A DNA stretch of 64,000 bases, from contig JBNLDC010000002.1 in the NCBI GenBank assembly GCA_050304135.1, forward strand, positions 1-64,000. The letters run 5' to 3'. The stretch is from JAFGNB01 sp050304135 (lineage in GTDB: Bacteria > Fibrobacterota > Chitinivibrionia > Chitinivibrionales > Chitinispirillaceae). A program made the translations under genes and the position numbers. Position 1 is the stretch's first letter. Every line of letters starts with the position of its first letter. Below are positions 1-8,158 of this stretch, piece after piece. The notes beneath the pieces were generated by a model. That model was not told the origin of the DNA, did no database searches, and saw only the letters and a program-made list of their open reading frames with translations.

Positions 1-33
1 AAAGGAATCGAGTATTTCTTGTGGAGTTGGCAT
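1..33 (-). CDS. Possible N-terminal end of a gene leaving the window
   Basis: Reading leftwards on the minus strand, an ATG at 33 opens a frame of 11 codons (MPTPQEILDSF) that runs off the window edge. A purine-rich GGGAAG lies 5 bases upstream of the ATG, a good Shine-Dalgarno position. Too little is visible to identify the product. If real, it is divergent from the VOC gene at 321. Confidence 0.35.
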   Translation of the reverse strand, partial: MPTPQEILDSF

Positions 34-320
34 CTTGTCTTCCCTTTCCAATTAGCGGTTGAAAAAGAGAAGATCGGTCTCGAATGAGCCGAATGCCAAC
101 TTTTTATTTACTACAGGTCCATACTTAAGCTAGATTAGCCCCAATACCTTTTAAAATGACGTTTTTGATTCGGTGTTTCAGGAGCGGTATCCTTGAGCTG
201 CGCTGTAATAAATTGTATGTGTATACTCTCTCTCTTAAAAGGAATAAAAAGGAACGTATACAAAGGCGTTGAAAATTATTTGAAAAAAAACTAATCGCAA
301 AAACCGGTAAGGATAAGGAA
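34..320. other. AT-rich intergenic region
   Basis: This stretch is AT-rich, like the two genes that follow. It separates a probable leftward gene start from the rightward VOC gene, so it should hold divergent promoters, but I could not assign clear -35/-10 boxes. The minus-strand frame through it has no recognisable protein character. Confidence 0.4.
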
Positions 321-707
321 ATGAAATTAGACCATATAGCAATAAATGCTGTCAATCTTGAAATTGAATTGGAATTTCTAACTAATTTCCTTGGCCTTTC
401 TTTACTGCAAAAATGGACAAGCTTAAGGCAGGCATATGTAGGTTTTGATAATGGACCGGTAATAGGTGTGATTGAAAATAAAAATTTTGATGGTTCTATT
501 TATACCATGGCGCATCTGGCCTTTAATGTCAATAAAACTGAATTTACTGTTTGGGTCGAGAAAATAAGAAATGACAATATTGAAATCTTTGCAGGACCAA
601 AAGCTCAACGTAGCGGTGAAACAATATTATTCAGAACACCGAGTAAAAATATAATTGAGATTTGTTATCCGTATGCCAGAGAAACAATAGCGAATCAGGC
701 ATATTAG
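321..707 (+). CDS. VOC-fold (glyoxalase/bleomycin-resistance-like) protein
   Basis: A 128-residue protein of the vicinal oxygen chelate superfamily. It opens with the typical first strand MKLDHIAINA, where His5 is in a usual metal-ligand position. It continues with the paired beta-alpha-beta-beta-beta pattern and closes with IEICYP, where the Glu is the usual last metal ligand. Members are metal-dependent lyases, isomerases, dioxygenases or resistance proteins; the substrate cannot be told from sequence. The length fits a single-chain two-module VOC protein. AAGGATAAGGAA just before the ATG is an acceptable ribosome binding site. The gene is clearly more AT-rich than most of the window, as is its right neighbour, suggesting joint acquisition. 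Confidence 0.8.
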   Translation: MKLDHIAINAVNLEIELEFLTNFLGLSLLQKWTSLRQAYVGFDNGPVIGVIENKNFDGSIYTMAHLAFNVNKTEFTVWVEKIRNDNIEIFAGPKAQRSGETILFRTPSKNIIEICYPYARETIANQAY

Positions 708-724
708 CATAGAAACTATTTAAA

Positions 725-1180
725 TTGATTAAAATCACTGCTGAAAACTATAAAAACGATTCTCTTTATCCGAAAGTTGTTAAAGTTGTTGGATTGCTTC
801 TTCAGGATAAAAATGACATTTCAACCATTGAGGTGATAATAAAAATGGGAAATCTTCTTCCTAAAGATTTTGAAAACTGGAGAAGAGGAAAAGTGCTTTA
901 CCTCGAGATGGTATTTCAAGGAAGTTTGTCAAAAGCAGGAAGAATGTTAAGGATTATTAATTTTCATATGCATGACTTGAATATGATAAAATATAATAAA
1001 CAAATGAAAGTATTGAACGGAAAAAGAGTTCTTCGTTATTCCAAATCCGGAATAATAAAGATAGAGGAAGTATATTCAAGATGTTTTAAATGGAACCGGA
1101 GTGAAGAAGTGAAAAAGGAAGTAATTGAAAGCTCACTTCTCTCCATTTCCTCTGATGCGCTTCTTAAAAAAACAAATTGA
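725..1180 (+). CDS. Conserved protein of unknown function (151 aa)
   Basis: The product is basic and has no signal peptide or membrane segment. Residues roughly 40-95 (KMGNLLPKDFENWR, a leucine/isoleucine-rich helix, then RIINFHMHDLNM) resemble a small conserved family I recall from Firmicutes and environmental bacteria, but I know no function for it. The frame opens after a stop at 710-712, so the start is probably TTG at 725; no good ribosome binding site precedes it, and the first ATG is at 845. It follows the VOC gene by 17 bases in the same direction, so the two are probably cotranscribed. Low GC and gene style match the VOC gene, not the GH5 gene downstream. Confidence 0.6.
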   Translation: MIKITAENYKNDSLYPKVVKVVGLLLQDKNDISTIEVIIKMGNLLPKDFENWRRGKVLYLEMVFQGSLSKAGRMLRIINFHMHDLNMIKYNKQMKVLNGKRVLRYSKSGIIKIEEVYSRCFKWNRSEEVKKEVIESSLLSISSDALLKKTN

Positions 1181-1236
1181 AGTCATTAAATGGACCATAT
1201 ATGTACGGTATCTATCGTTTGAACCAAGGAGTATCA

Positions 1237-2562
1237 ATGAATCTGACCCGACTGTTCACCATCTGCCTTCTCACCATCACCACGCATACCCTCCTCGCCG
1301 CTGCCCCTCCCAAAACCATTACCTATCAGGGCAAGGAATACTACATCAACGGTATCAATGTTCCATGGAACCAGTTCGGGTCCGATGCCGGAACGCATTA
1401 CGAATGGGGTCCTCTGTACGACGAGGAGTTCTTCACCACGTTCTTTGGGGAATGCAGGCAGTACGGCGTTAACTGCGTGCGGCTCTGGATCCACTGCGAC
1501 GGCCGCTCAACCCCGGAGTTCGATGACAACGGCGCGGTGACCGGGCTAGACGATAATTTCCTCACCGATTTCGACAACATCCTGCGGATTGCACGGGAGA
1601 ACCATGTCATGGTGATGCCGTGCCTGTGGTCATTCGACATGACGAAAGATTTCACCTCCACCGCCGGAAAGTATGGCGGAATGCATGCGGACCTTATCAA
1701 GGATAGCGCCAAAACCCGCTCCTACGTCGACAAGGCACTCATTCCCATGGTGGAACATACCAAAAATGCGGAGAACCTTTTCGCCTGGGAGGTAATCAAC
1801 GAACCGGAGTGGAGTATCGACGGGCCGGGAACGACAACGCAGCTGGTGAGTGCCACCGAGATGGTGCGGTTCTGCGGGATGATCGCCGAGGCCATACACG
1901 CTCACTCCGATAAAATGGTGACTGTAGGCAGCGCCTGCCTCAAATGGCACTCCACCGCGCAGCCGTCCGAGGCGCACTACTGGAGTGATGCATCCTTCAA
2001 AGCCGCATACGACAAACCGGGTTCCTATCTCGATTTTTATCAGGTACACTATTACGACTGGATGTTCAATGCCGACTGGGGATACGATCCGTTTCAGTCG
2101 GGAAAGACCACCGCATTCTGGGAACTCGACAAGCCGACCATGGTGGGGGAGTCACCGGGAACGGCAGGGCAGTACACGGTGCAGGAGATGGTCGACGGCG
2201 CATTTGCAAACGGGTACGCGGGAATTATGCCGTGGTCGTACAATGCGAAAGATGGACATGGCACCTGGGACGAGGTGAAGGAACAGCTCAAGGCGTTCCG
2301 CGATGCGCATGCGGAAATGGTGGATTACACGCCTACTGCAGTTAATGCAGACAAAAAGAAGATAACGCCGGTCCACAGCACAGCCGGGTCATTTGAGGCA
2401 GCCGGCATATTTGATCTCCGGGGAAGAAAAATCGGAAGTGATCGAACAGAGGCGTATACCCGCCGGACGCAGATCAGTACCGGTGTGTATGTCACGCAGT
2501 TTCGTGACCGGAAGGGAAATGTGCTGCAGACCAAACGATCTCTCGGGAGGATCATCCCGTAA
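1237..2562 (+). CDS. Secreted GH5-family glycoside hydrolase (mannanase/cellulase-like)
   Basis: A 441-residue exported glycosidase. The start at 1237 is chosen because AAGGAG sits 5 bases upstream and a signal peptide follows directly (MNLTRLFTICLL...LLAA). The GH5 (alpha/beta)8 barrel shows the acid/base Glu189 in VINEPEW and the nucleophile Glu305 in MVGESPG, with the RLWIHCDG strand and the HYYDW motif between them. GH5 enzymes cleave beta-glucans, mannans or xylans with retention; the loop pattern is closest to the endo-beta-mannanase group, but that is inference. The last ~50 residues (FDLRGRKI...STGVYVTQF) form a short beta-rich tail like type IX sorting domains seen on other secreted proteins here. 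GC is much higher than in the two genes before it. Confidence 0.88.
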   Translation: MNLTRLFTICLLTITTHTLLAAAPPKTITYQGKEYYINGINVPWNQFGSDAGTHYEWGPLYDEEFFTTFFGECRQYGVNCVRLWIHCDGRSTPEFDDNGAVTGLDDNFLTDFDNILRIARENHVMVMPCLWSFDMTKDFTSTAGKYGGMHADLIKDSAKTRSYVDKALIPMVEHTKNAENLFAWEVINEPEWSIDGPGTTTQLVSATEMVRFCGMIAEAIHAHSDKMVTVGSACLKWHSTAQPSEAHYWSDASFKAAYDKPGSYLDFYQVHYYDWMFNADWGYDPFQSGKTTAFWELDKPTMVGESPGTAGQYTVQEMVDGAFANGYAGIMPWSYNAKDGHGTWDEVKEQLKAFRDAHAEMVDYTPTAVNADKKKITPVHSTAGSFEAAGIFDLRGRKIGSDRTEAYTRRTQISTGVYVTQFRDRKGNVLQTKRSLGRIIP

Positions 2563-2756
2563 CCGGCTGCAATAGATTGTTTGCTTATGTCTGAGTGATC
2601 AGGGGCGCAGTGGTGCTGCCGGTGGATACTACGCCGCCCGGCGGTGACGTGGCAATCCCGGCTTCCGGGGCGAGTTCCACTGGTGTCGCGAGAGCACTTC
2701 ATTTCTCCGCCACTGCCGTGGCTGTCAGATTTTCCGTAATCTGGAAATTGGAAGAC

Positions 2757-2782
2757 AAGAAGAAACTGTATTCTTTCTTCTT
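2757..2782 (+). terminator. Weak hairpin downstream of GH5 gene
   Basis: AAGAAGAAA at 2757-2765 pairs perfectly with TTTCTTCTT at 2774-2782 around an 8-base loop, followed by CCCCTTTT. It lies about 195 bases after the GH5 stop. The stem is AT-rich, so a terminator role is only tentative. Confidence 0.3.
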
Positions 2783-2912
2783 CCCCTTTTGATTGTCAAC
2801 ATTTTCCCCTCTCCGGGCGGAGAGGCGGTGCAACCTGTCGAACCGGACGCCAGGGTGGGGGTACAGACCAGTAGAAGACATCAACTTCTGACTTCAGACT
2901 CCTGACTTTTAT

Positions 2913-2947
2913 CTTTCAACTTTCAACTTTCAACTTTCAACTTTCAA
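2913..2947. repeat. Five perfect CTTTCAA tandem copies
   Basis: Five head-to-tail copies of the heptamer CTTTCAA, preceded by degenerate TTCTGACTTCAGACTCCTGAC-like units. The reverse complement TTGAAAG recurs twice at 15474-15487, and a degenerate relative (AGTTAAAAGT units) lies around 12966-13000. All three sit in intergenic DNA. Confidence 0.85.
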
Positions 2948-3046
2948 TTCCTGCCTCCCTCCCCCTGGCATTCATTCCCTCAACCAGTTATTTTTGACCC
3001 TACCCGAAATTTTACAAGAACCTGACCCGAAGGAATTAATTCCGCC

Positions 3047-5971
3047 TTGAGCACCATACTCTCTGAACGTATTGAATTCTTCCGAAATGCCTGCATCCTC
3101 GTTCCGGAAACTCCTTCCGATGATCATGAAACCATCCTGCTGCCGGGTAACGGGAGCGGGAAAAAGAAACACCGGCTCTTCTGCAGTTGCTGCCGCGGGA
3201 AAACTCCCACCTGCAATCACGCCCGGATACTTGCGGAACGGTATGCGGAAATGTCAGCTGGTTCCGATGTAGCCTGCTCATGGAGTGCTTTTGAACATAG
3301 CCTCGCAGGGGAACTCTTTAGCGTGTTCAGCAGGGTGCAGACCAATCCTCCCGGTGACCGGGGCGTCGTAGCCGATACCGGCAACGGGGAACCGCTGCTG
3401 CTCGGGTGGGGGAGCGAACCGGTACTCGCGTATCATTCGACCGGACCCGATCGCGACCGGCTGCTCAGCCGATGTCTGCCGGGGGAGCGGATGAGCCGGG
3501 CGTGGCTTGTGTCGCGGCTGCTCCCGTTTGTCGAGAGCGAGTACGAACAGGCAATGCGTTCAGGGGGGCACCTGACGGTTCGGCAGTGCGAGGAGGGGGC
3601 GTTCTGGACCCGGGTGGCGTATCACTGCTTCAGGGAATTTTCGGCCGATGCGCTTTCTGCTTCGGTGAAAGTTGACGGGGAAACGGGTGAGGTACGGATG
3701 GTGCTCGCGTGTGCGGGGGAGCGCGTACTCTCGGCGGTGGTGCCGAAAAAAGCGGTGCCCGGGGTGCTGGAATTTTTACTGCAACGCGGGTGGGAGAGCG
3801 ACCGTATTGCTCCCGCCGGCGATGAACGGGAACTTTTCTTCGCCGCAACGGCTGCACCGGACGGCTCGCTGTACCTGCAGCCGGTACTGCGGTCAAGCGA
3901 TAGTAAAACAGTCCCGGTCCTGCGCCGATTCTGCAACGGTCAATTCTGCTACCTTCCTGAACTGGATCACTTTGAGCGGTTTACCTATGCATCGTTGCAA
4001 CGAATCGCCACCGGAGGGGACGAGGAGGTTGCTGTGGTTCCCGCCGAGGTCGATAGCTTCATCAAAAAGAACCTGAGCGCTTTATCATTCGCCTCGGTGG
4101 AGGCTGCTGCTTCCGGTGGTGATCAGCAGGTGGATCTGTTCGGCAGTGCGGCAGACGAGGATGATCTCGGCAGGCTCATCGGGGTAACGGTGGTACGCGG
4201 TTTCGACCGGGTTGAGCTTGTTCCGCGTTCCATGGAGAACGGTATCTGGACGATCAGCATTGCCTACCGGTACCACAATCACTCCATCAGTCTCGCCGCA
4301 TTGCATGAGGCACGACGGAATCGACGGCGGTTTTGTATCGCCGACGGGTGTATTGTCGATCTTGCAAGCGAAAACGTGGCGAAGTCGATTGCTCAGGCCG
4401 GAGGTATCGGCACCGATGGCGAGGTGACCCTGTCGGGTGCGTCGCTGCTGCTGCTGGGGCGCGGGTCGCTTACCTTCAATTTCGATGGCGATAAACGGTT
4501 GATTCGGAAAATAAAATCAATGTTCTCCGGGAAGACGGAAAAACCGTATGTCGCTCCAAAGGACCTCACCGTGACGCTGCGCGAGTATCAGACAAACGGA
4601 GTGGCCTGGTTGCTCTTTCTTTTTGATAACTATCTGGGCGGACTCCTGTGCGACGAGATGGGGCTTGGAAAAACCGTGCAGGTGATCGTTTTTCTGCAGG
4701 CGGTCAAACAGCAGCGCGAGAGCGGGGCATTCTGCTGTGTGGTCTGTCCGACATCGGTGGTGAGTCACTGGTCGCGACTGCTCGCCCGGTTCGCTCCGGC
4801 GCTGCGGGTTGTTGACTACACCGGTGCTGACCGATCGTTCCCGGAGGCAGACACCGTAGATGTACTCGTGACCACCTACGGCATTATGCGCAACGATGCT
4901 GAACTGCTTGAACGGTACTGGTTCGAGGTGGTGGTATTCGACGAGATCCAGCAGCTCAAGAACAGCCGGACTGCCGGGTTCACGGCTGCGCAGCGGTTGA
5001 AGCGGCGCTGTGCGATCGGTCTTACCGGGACACCGGTGGAAAACAGTATCGACGATCTTCGTACCCTCTTTGATCTGGTGCTGCCGGGCTTTTCCGGTGA
5101 ACTGCCTGATCAGACCGCACTCAGCGCAACCCTTGACGGATCGGTGGACGATACGCTCCTCGCCCGGTTAAAAACCCGTGTGGCGCCGTTTATCCTCCGG
5201 CGGATGAAAAAAACGGTGCTTACCGAACTGCCGCCGAAAATCGAAGAGACTCGGTATTGCCGGCTCAGTGCGCTGCAACGGGAAATCTATCATGAGGCAC
5301 TTGCGACACGCGGCAGCCGGATCATTGCGTCGCTGCGCGATACCGATGAACCGGTTCCCTATATGCACATCTTCTCGCTCATGTCATTTCTTAAACAGAT
5401 CTGCAACACTCCCGCGCTTGCCGCCGGCACCCCTGAGCAGTACACGGAACTTGCATCGGGAAAGTGGGAACTCTTTACGGAACTGCTCGCCGAGAGCCTC
5501 GATTCGGGGGAGAAGGTGGTGGTATTCACGCAGTTTCTCGGTATGGTCGAGATCTTCAAGCATTACTGCGCGTCACTTGATGTGGGGGCGGTGGCGCTTA
5601 CCGGCAGCACCCGCAACCGGGGCGAACTGCTGCGCCGGTTCGCGGAAGACGAGAGCTGCCGGGTATTCATCGGCAGTCTCAAGGCCGGTGGGGTGGGGAT
5701 CGATCTGGTTGCCGCCTCGGTGGTAATCCACTACGACCGGTGGTGGAATGCCGCACGGGAGGATCAGGCCACCGACCGGGTGCATCGCATCGGACAATCA
5801 CGGGGGGTACAGGTTTTCAGGCTCGTCACCGAGAACAGCATCGAGGAGCGTATCCATGCCATCATCGAGCGGAAACGCGAACTGGCCGAGAGTATGCTCA
5901 GCGAGGATGATCCGGAAACGGTCAAGCAGTTCTCACGGGAGGAGCTGCTCGAACTGCTCTCGGGGGTGTAG
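3047..5971 (+). CDS. SWIM zinc-finger SNF2/RapA-family DEAD/H helicase
   Basis: A 974-residue DNA-dependent ATPase. The N-terminal ~65 residues carry a SWIM-type zinc finger (CSCC...CNH), found on bacterial SNF2 proteins. Residues ~70-500 are a poorly conserved linker region. The helicase starts near residue 510: YQTNGVAWL, Walker A DEMGLGKT near 535, a DEXQ box DEIQQLKN near 630 (DEIQ instead of the usual DEAH/DEGH), LTGTPVEN, then helicase C with GGVGIDL and the arginine-finger motif DRVHRIGQ. The family remodels nucleic-acid-protein complexes, RapA acting on RNA polymerase; the exact target is unknown. The frame begins with TTG; the AAGGA before it is rather distant, so the start is uncertain by a few codons. 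Confidence 0.9.
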   Translation: MSTILSERIEFFRNACILVPETPSDDHETILLPGNGSGKKKHRLFCSCCRGKTPTCNHARILAERYAEMSAGSDVACSWSAFEHSLAGELFSVFSRVQTNPPGDRGVVADTGNGEPLLLGWGSEPVLAYHSTGPDRDRLLSRCLPGERMSRAWLVSRLLPFVESEYEQAMRSGGHLTVRQCEEGAFWTRVAYHCFREFSADALSASVKVDGETGEVRMVLACAGERVLSAVVPKKAVPGVLEFLLQRGWESDRIAPAGDERELFFAATAAPDGSLYLQPVLRSSDSKTVPVLRRFCNGQFCYLPELDHFERFTYASLQRIATGGDEEVAVVPAEVDSFIKKNLSALSFASVEAAASGGDQQVDLFGSAADEDDLGRLIGVTVVRGFDRVELVPRSMENGIWTISIAYRYHNHSISLAALHEARRNRRRFCIADGCIVDLASENVAKSIAQAGGIGTDGEVTLSGASLLLLGRGSLTFNFDGDKRLIRKIKSMFSGKTEKPYVAPKDLTVTLREYQTNGVAWLLFLFDNYLGGLLCDEMGLGKTVQVIVFLQAVKQQRESGAFCCVVCPTSVVSHWSRLLARFAPALRVVDYTGADRSFPEADTVDVLVTTYGIMRNDAELLERYWFEVVVFDEIQQLKNSRTAGFTAAQRLKRRCAIGLTGTPVENSIDDLRTLFDLVLPGFSGELPDQTALSATLDGSVDDTLLARLKTRVAPFILRRMKKTVLTELPPKIEETRYCRLSALQREIYHEALATRGSRIIASLRDTDEPVPYMHIFSLMSFLKQICNTPALAAGTPEQYTELASGKWELFTELLAESLDSGEKVVVFTQFLGMVEIFKHYCASLDVGAVALTGSTRNRGELLRRFAEDESCRVFIGSLKAGGVGIDLVAASVVIHYDRWWNAAREDQATDRVHRIGQSRGVQVFRLVTENSIEERIHAIIERKRELAESMLSEDDPETVKQFSREELLELLSGV

Positions 5972-6084
5972 GGGGCGTTGTAGTTACTATCACGCTGCTT
6001 CCGCATTAACCATTGTTGCCTTTTCGAACATATGGTATTCTTAGTATTCACCCACTTTATCATCACCATAGCTCAGGAGTACTT

Positions 6085-7203
6085 ATGGACACCTACTACG
6101 CTCCTGCTGAACGCAGTGATCCCGCGACAATCAATAATGAGATACGTATTGTTACCGGAAGCCCGGTTATGGCGGGACTGCTCGAGACGGTCGGCGGATT
6201 GCTTGCCGTAGTCAACGAACAGCGGCAGGTAATTGCGCTCAACCCGGCCCTTCTTGATACCCTCGGAGTTGATGATCCGCAAAAAGTACTCGGATTGCGG
6301 CCGGGGGAGATCCTCTCCTGTGTGTACTGCGCCGACGAACCGGCCGGCTGCGGTACCACGAAAATGTGTTCCACCTGTGGCGCCGCTATCGCCATGGTGA
6401 CCAGTCTTGAAACCGATTCCTGCAGTGAACGGTTGTGCGCCCTCAAGACAGTCAGTAATGGAAAACCGAGAGAGCTTGCGCTTTCGGTCCGGTCGCAACC
6501 GATTCGGATTGGCGGCTGCCGTTTTCTGCTGCTGTTCCTGCAGGATGTTACCCGACAGGAGTTTCAGGCCTCGCTTGAACGGACCTTTTTCCACGATATA
6601 CGCAATACCCTGCAGATAATGGTCGGCATGAGTGATCTGCTGATGGATGACCAACCGTCGGAGGAGGTGCTTACCATTCAGAAAACCACTGAGCGGCTCC
6701 TGCACGAGGTGGCCCTGCAGAAGCGACTGATGAACGGAACTTCCTCCCACTATACCGCATACCTTACATCGATCGATGCGGTGGTGGTTTTCGATGAATT
6801 GCGTGAAGAGATGAAAAAACATCCGGTTGCGGTCGGGAAAACACTGTCGTTTCAACCGGAAATAAAATTTGTTCCCGTACAAACGGATCGGCCCATGCTG
6901 ACGCGGATCCTGATCAACATGATCATCAATGCATGTGAAGCGACACCTGCCGGAGGTACCGTGAAACTGGGGATCGCGCGTGATGCGAAGACGGTGGACT
7001 TTACCGTGTGGAACAGTGGTATGATTGCACCTGATATTACCGCACGCATTTTTCAGCGTCATTTCAGTACAAAAAACCAGCCCGGACGAGGGCTCGGTAC
7101 CTATTCAATGAAACTTTTCGGAGAGAAATATCTGCGCGGGAAGGTGGGATTTTCCAGTACCGAAGAGGATGGTACGGTGTTCCGGTTGTCACTGCCGGTG
7201 TGA
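6085..7203 (+). CDS. Cysteine-rich PAS sensor histidine kinase
   Basis: A 372-residue soluble histidine kinase without membrane segments. The ATG at 6085 has CAGGAG 5 bases upstream. A PAS-like domain (residues ~20-150: GGLLAVVNEQRQVIALNPALLDTLG) contains a cysteine cluster (CVYC...CG...CSTCG) that could bind a metal or heme, or act as a redox switch. The phospho-acceptor is His170 in FFHDIRNT, an unusual H-box with Arg where most kinases have a small residue. The ATPase follows, with N-box NMIINACEA and G-box RGLGTYSMKLFGE. No response regulator is adjacent, so it is an orphan kinase. I recall similar FHD-type kinases in sulfate- and metal-reducing bacteria. Confidence 0.88.
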   Translation: MDTYYAPAERSDPATINNEIRIVTGSPVMAGLLETVGGLLAVVNEQRQVIALNPALLDTLGVDDPQKVLGLRPGEILSCVYCADEPAGCGTTKMCSTCGAAIAMVTSLETDSCSERLCALKTVSNGKPRELALSVRSQPIRIGGCRFLLLFLQDVTRQEFQASLERTFFHDIRNTLQIMVGMSDLLMDDQPSEEVLTIQKTTERLLHEVALQKRLMNGTSSHYTAYLTSIDAVVVFDELREEMKKHPVAVGKTLSFQPEIKFVPVQTDRPMLTRILINMIINACEATPAGGTVKLGIARDAKTVDFTVWNSGMIAPDITARIFQRHFSTKNQPGRGLGTYSMKLFGEKYLRGKVGFSSTEEDGTVFRLSLPV

Positions 7204-7209
7204 AAAGCA

Positions 7210-7303
7210 GTAGAGACGCCGTGGCATGGCGTCTCTACGCAAAATCAACTACCCTGCTATATCCTGCAATTCTGCAGAGACGCCATGGTATGGCGTTGCT
7301 GCA
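7210..7303. repeat. Two palindromic repeats between convergent genes
   Basis: The first is a perfect 11-bp stem: GTAGAGACGCC at 7210-7220, 7-base loop, GGCGTCTCTAC at 7228-7238. The second at 7273-7303 is a diverged copy (TGCAGAGACGCC, 7-base loop, GGCGTTGCTGCA, two mismatches). They fill the gap between the convergent kinase and cyclophilin genes, so they may double as a bidirectional terminator. Related GTAG...CTAC palindromes occur at 8109, 57577 and, diverged, at 60177. Confidence 0.75.
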
Positions 7304-7305
7304 CA

Positions 7306-7821
7306 TTATTGATTGACGGTGATTTTGACCATCTGTACCGGGGTGACCGGACGATCACTGTAATCGGTCTCGGTGGTTTCGATCGCCTGAATCACCTCCA
7401 TACCTTTTGTAACCTTTGCGAACACCGGATGTTTTGATCTTCCCGGGGTGAACCAGTCAAGGTACGCGTTGTGCACGGTATTGATGAAAAACTGGCTGCC
7501 GCCGCTGTTGGGCTGGCCGGTGTTGGCCATCGAGAGCGTTCCCGGTTCATTTGAAAGTTTCGCATCCTCAGGGTGTTCATCTTCGATGGTTCCATGCGGA
7601 GGATTACCGGTTCCCGCGAGCGGGCTCTGCGGGTCGCGACTGTGCGGACAACCGAACTGGCACATGAACCCGTTGATCACCCGGTGGAAGTGGAGACCAT
7701 CGTAAAAACCGTCATTCGCCAGATCGATAAAGTTCTGAGCGGTGATCGGCATCTTGTCGAGGAAGACCTCCAATTCGAAGGTGCCGAGTGATGTTTCACA
7801 TACTGCGGTAGGATTTGCCAT
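7306..7821 (-). CDS. ppiB: Peptidyl-prolyl cis-trans isomerase, cyclophilin type
   Basis: A 171-residue cyclophilin that catalyses proline cis/trans isomerisation and so helps protein folding. The signature is complete: FIDLANDGFYDGLHFHRVI with the catalytic Arg, GFMCQFGCP, GTLSMANTGQPNSGGSQFFI and the VFAKVTKGMEVI strand. No signal peptide is present, so the protein is cytoplasmic. AGAAGGATC upstream of the ATG is a good ribosome binding site. It is convergent with the histidine kinase gene and appears monocistronic. Confidence 0.95.
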   Translation of the reverse strand: MANPTAVCETSLGTFELEVFLDKMPITAQNFIDLANDGFYDGLHFHRVINGFMCQFGCPHSRDPQSPLAGTGNPPHGTIEDEHPEDAKLSNEPGTLSMANTGQPNSGGSQFFINTVHNAYLDWFTPGRSKHPVFAKVTKGMEVIQAIETTETDYSDRPVTPVQMVKITVNQ

Positions 7822-8158
7822 GGTGAATGATCCTTCTGGTTGTTGAGAGTAACTATTTATTCATAATTGCCCGGGTGTTTGCATTTCTGAATTCCGGATC
7901 CGGAATGCGAATAACAGACTCCCGGATTTTAAGCAGCTGATAAAATAAATCATGCGGAGAAAAACGGTGTTGCGGTAAACATCGGGGCACGAGTACCGGA
8001 AAATGTCGGATGACGGATCTGACCGTTTCGGTGTGCAGGGATTGTGGGACGTGGTCGTGTGGGCAGGGGGCGTCGCACGTGTGTAGGGACCGTGGGACGT
8101 GATCGGGTGTAGGGACGTTCAATTGAACGTCCTTACATTGCGTATGTCGGCATGTGTA
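7822..8158. repeat. Intergenic region with GTAGGGACG-type repeats
   Basis: No convincing gene. The right half is repetitive: GTGGGACGTGGTCG near 8043 and GTGGGACGTGATCG near 8092 are near-identical direct repeats, each followed by G-rich GTGTAGGGA-type sequence. At 8109-8136, GTAGGGACGTTCAA is followed directly by TTGAACGTCCTTAC, a 14-bp inverted repeat with one mismatch. This belongs to the same style of palindrome as those at 7210-7303. Confidence 0.6.

Larger units (their letters stand above)
2563..3046. other. Intergenic region with hairpin and heptamer array
   Basis: No credible gene. It contains the AT-rich hairpin at 2757-2782, a GC-rich middle, and the CTTTCAA array at 2913-2947. GGAATTAATTCC, a 12-base palindrome, lies just before the helicase start. 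Confidence 0.5.

Noticed and set aside
6073..7062. 329-residue minus-strand frame opposite the PAS histidine kinase
   Set aside because: It is antisense to a gene with complete kinase motifs, and the residues match no family; a shadow frame.
7853..8122. 89-residue minus-strand frame between ppiB and GT9
   Set aside because: It is made mostly of the repeated GTGGGACGTG and GTAGGGACG-type sequence and reads as His/Pro/Ser-rich low complexity without a ribosome site; treated as repeat DNA.
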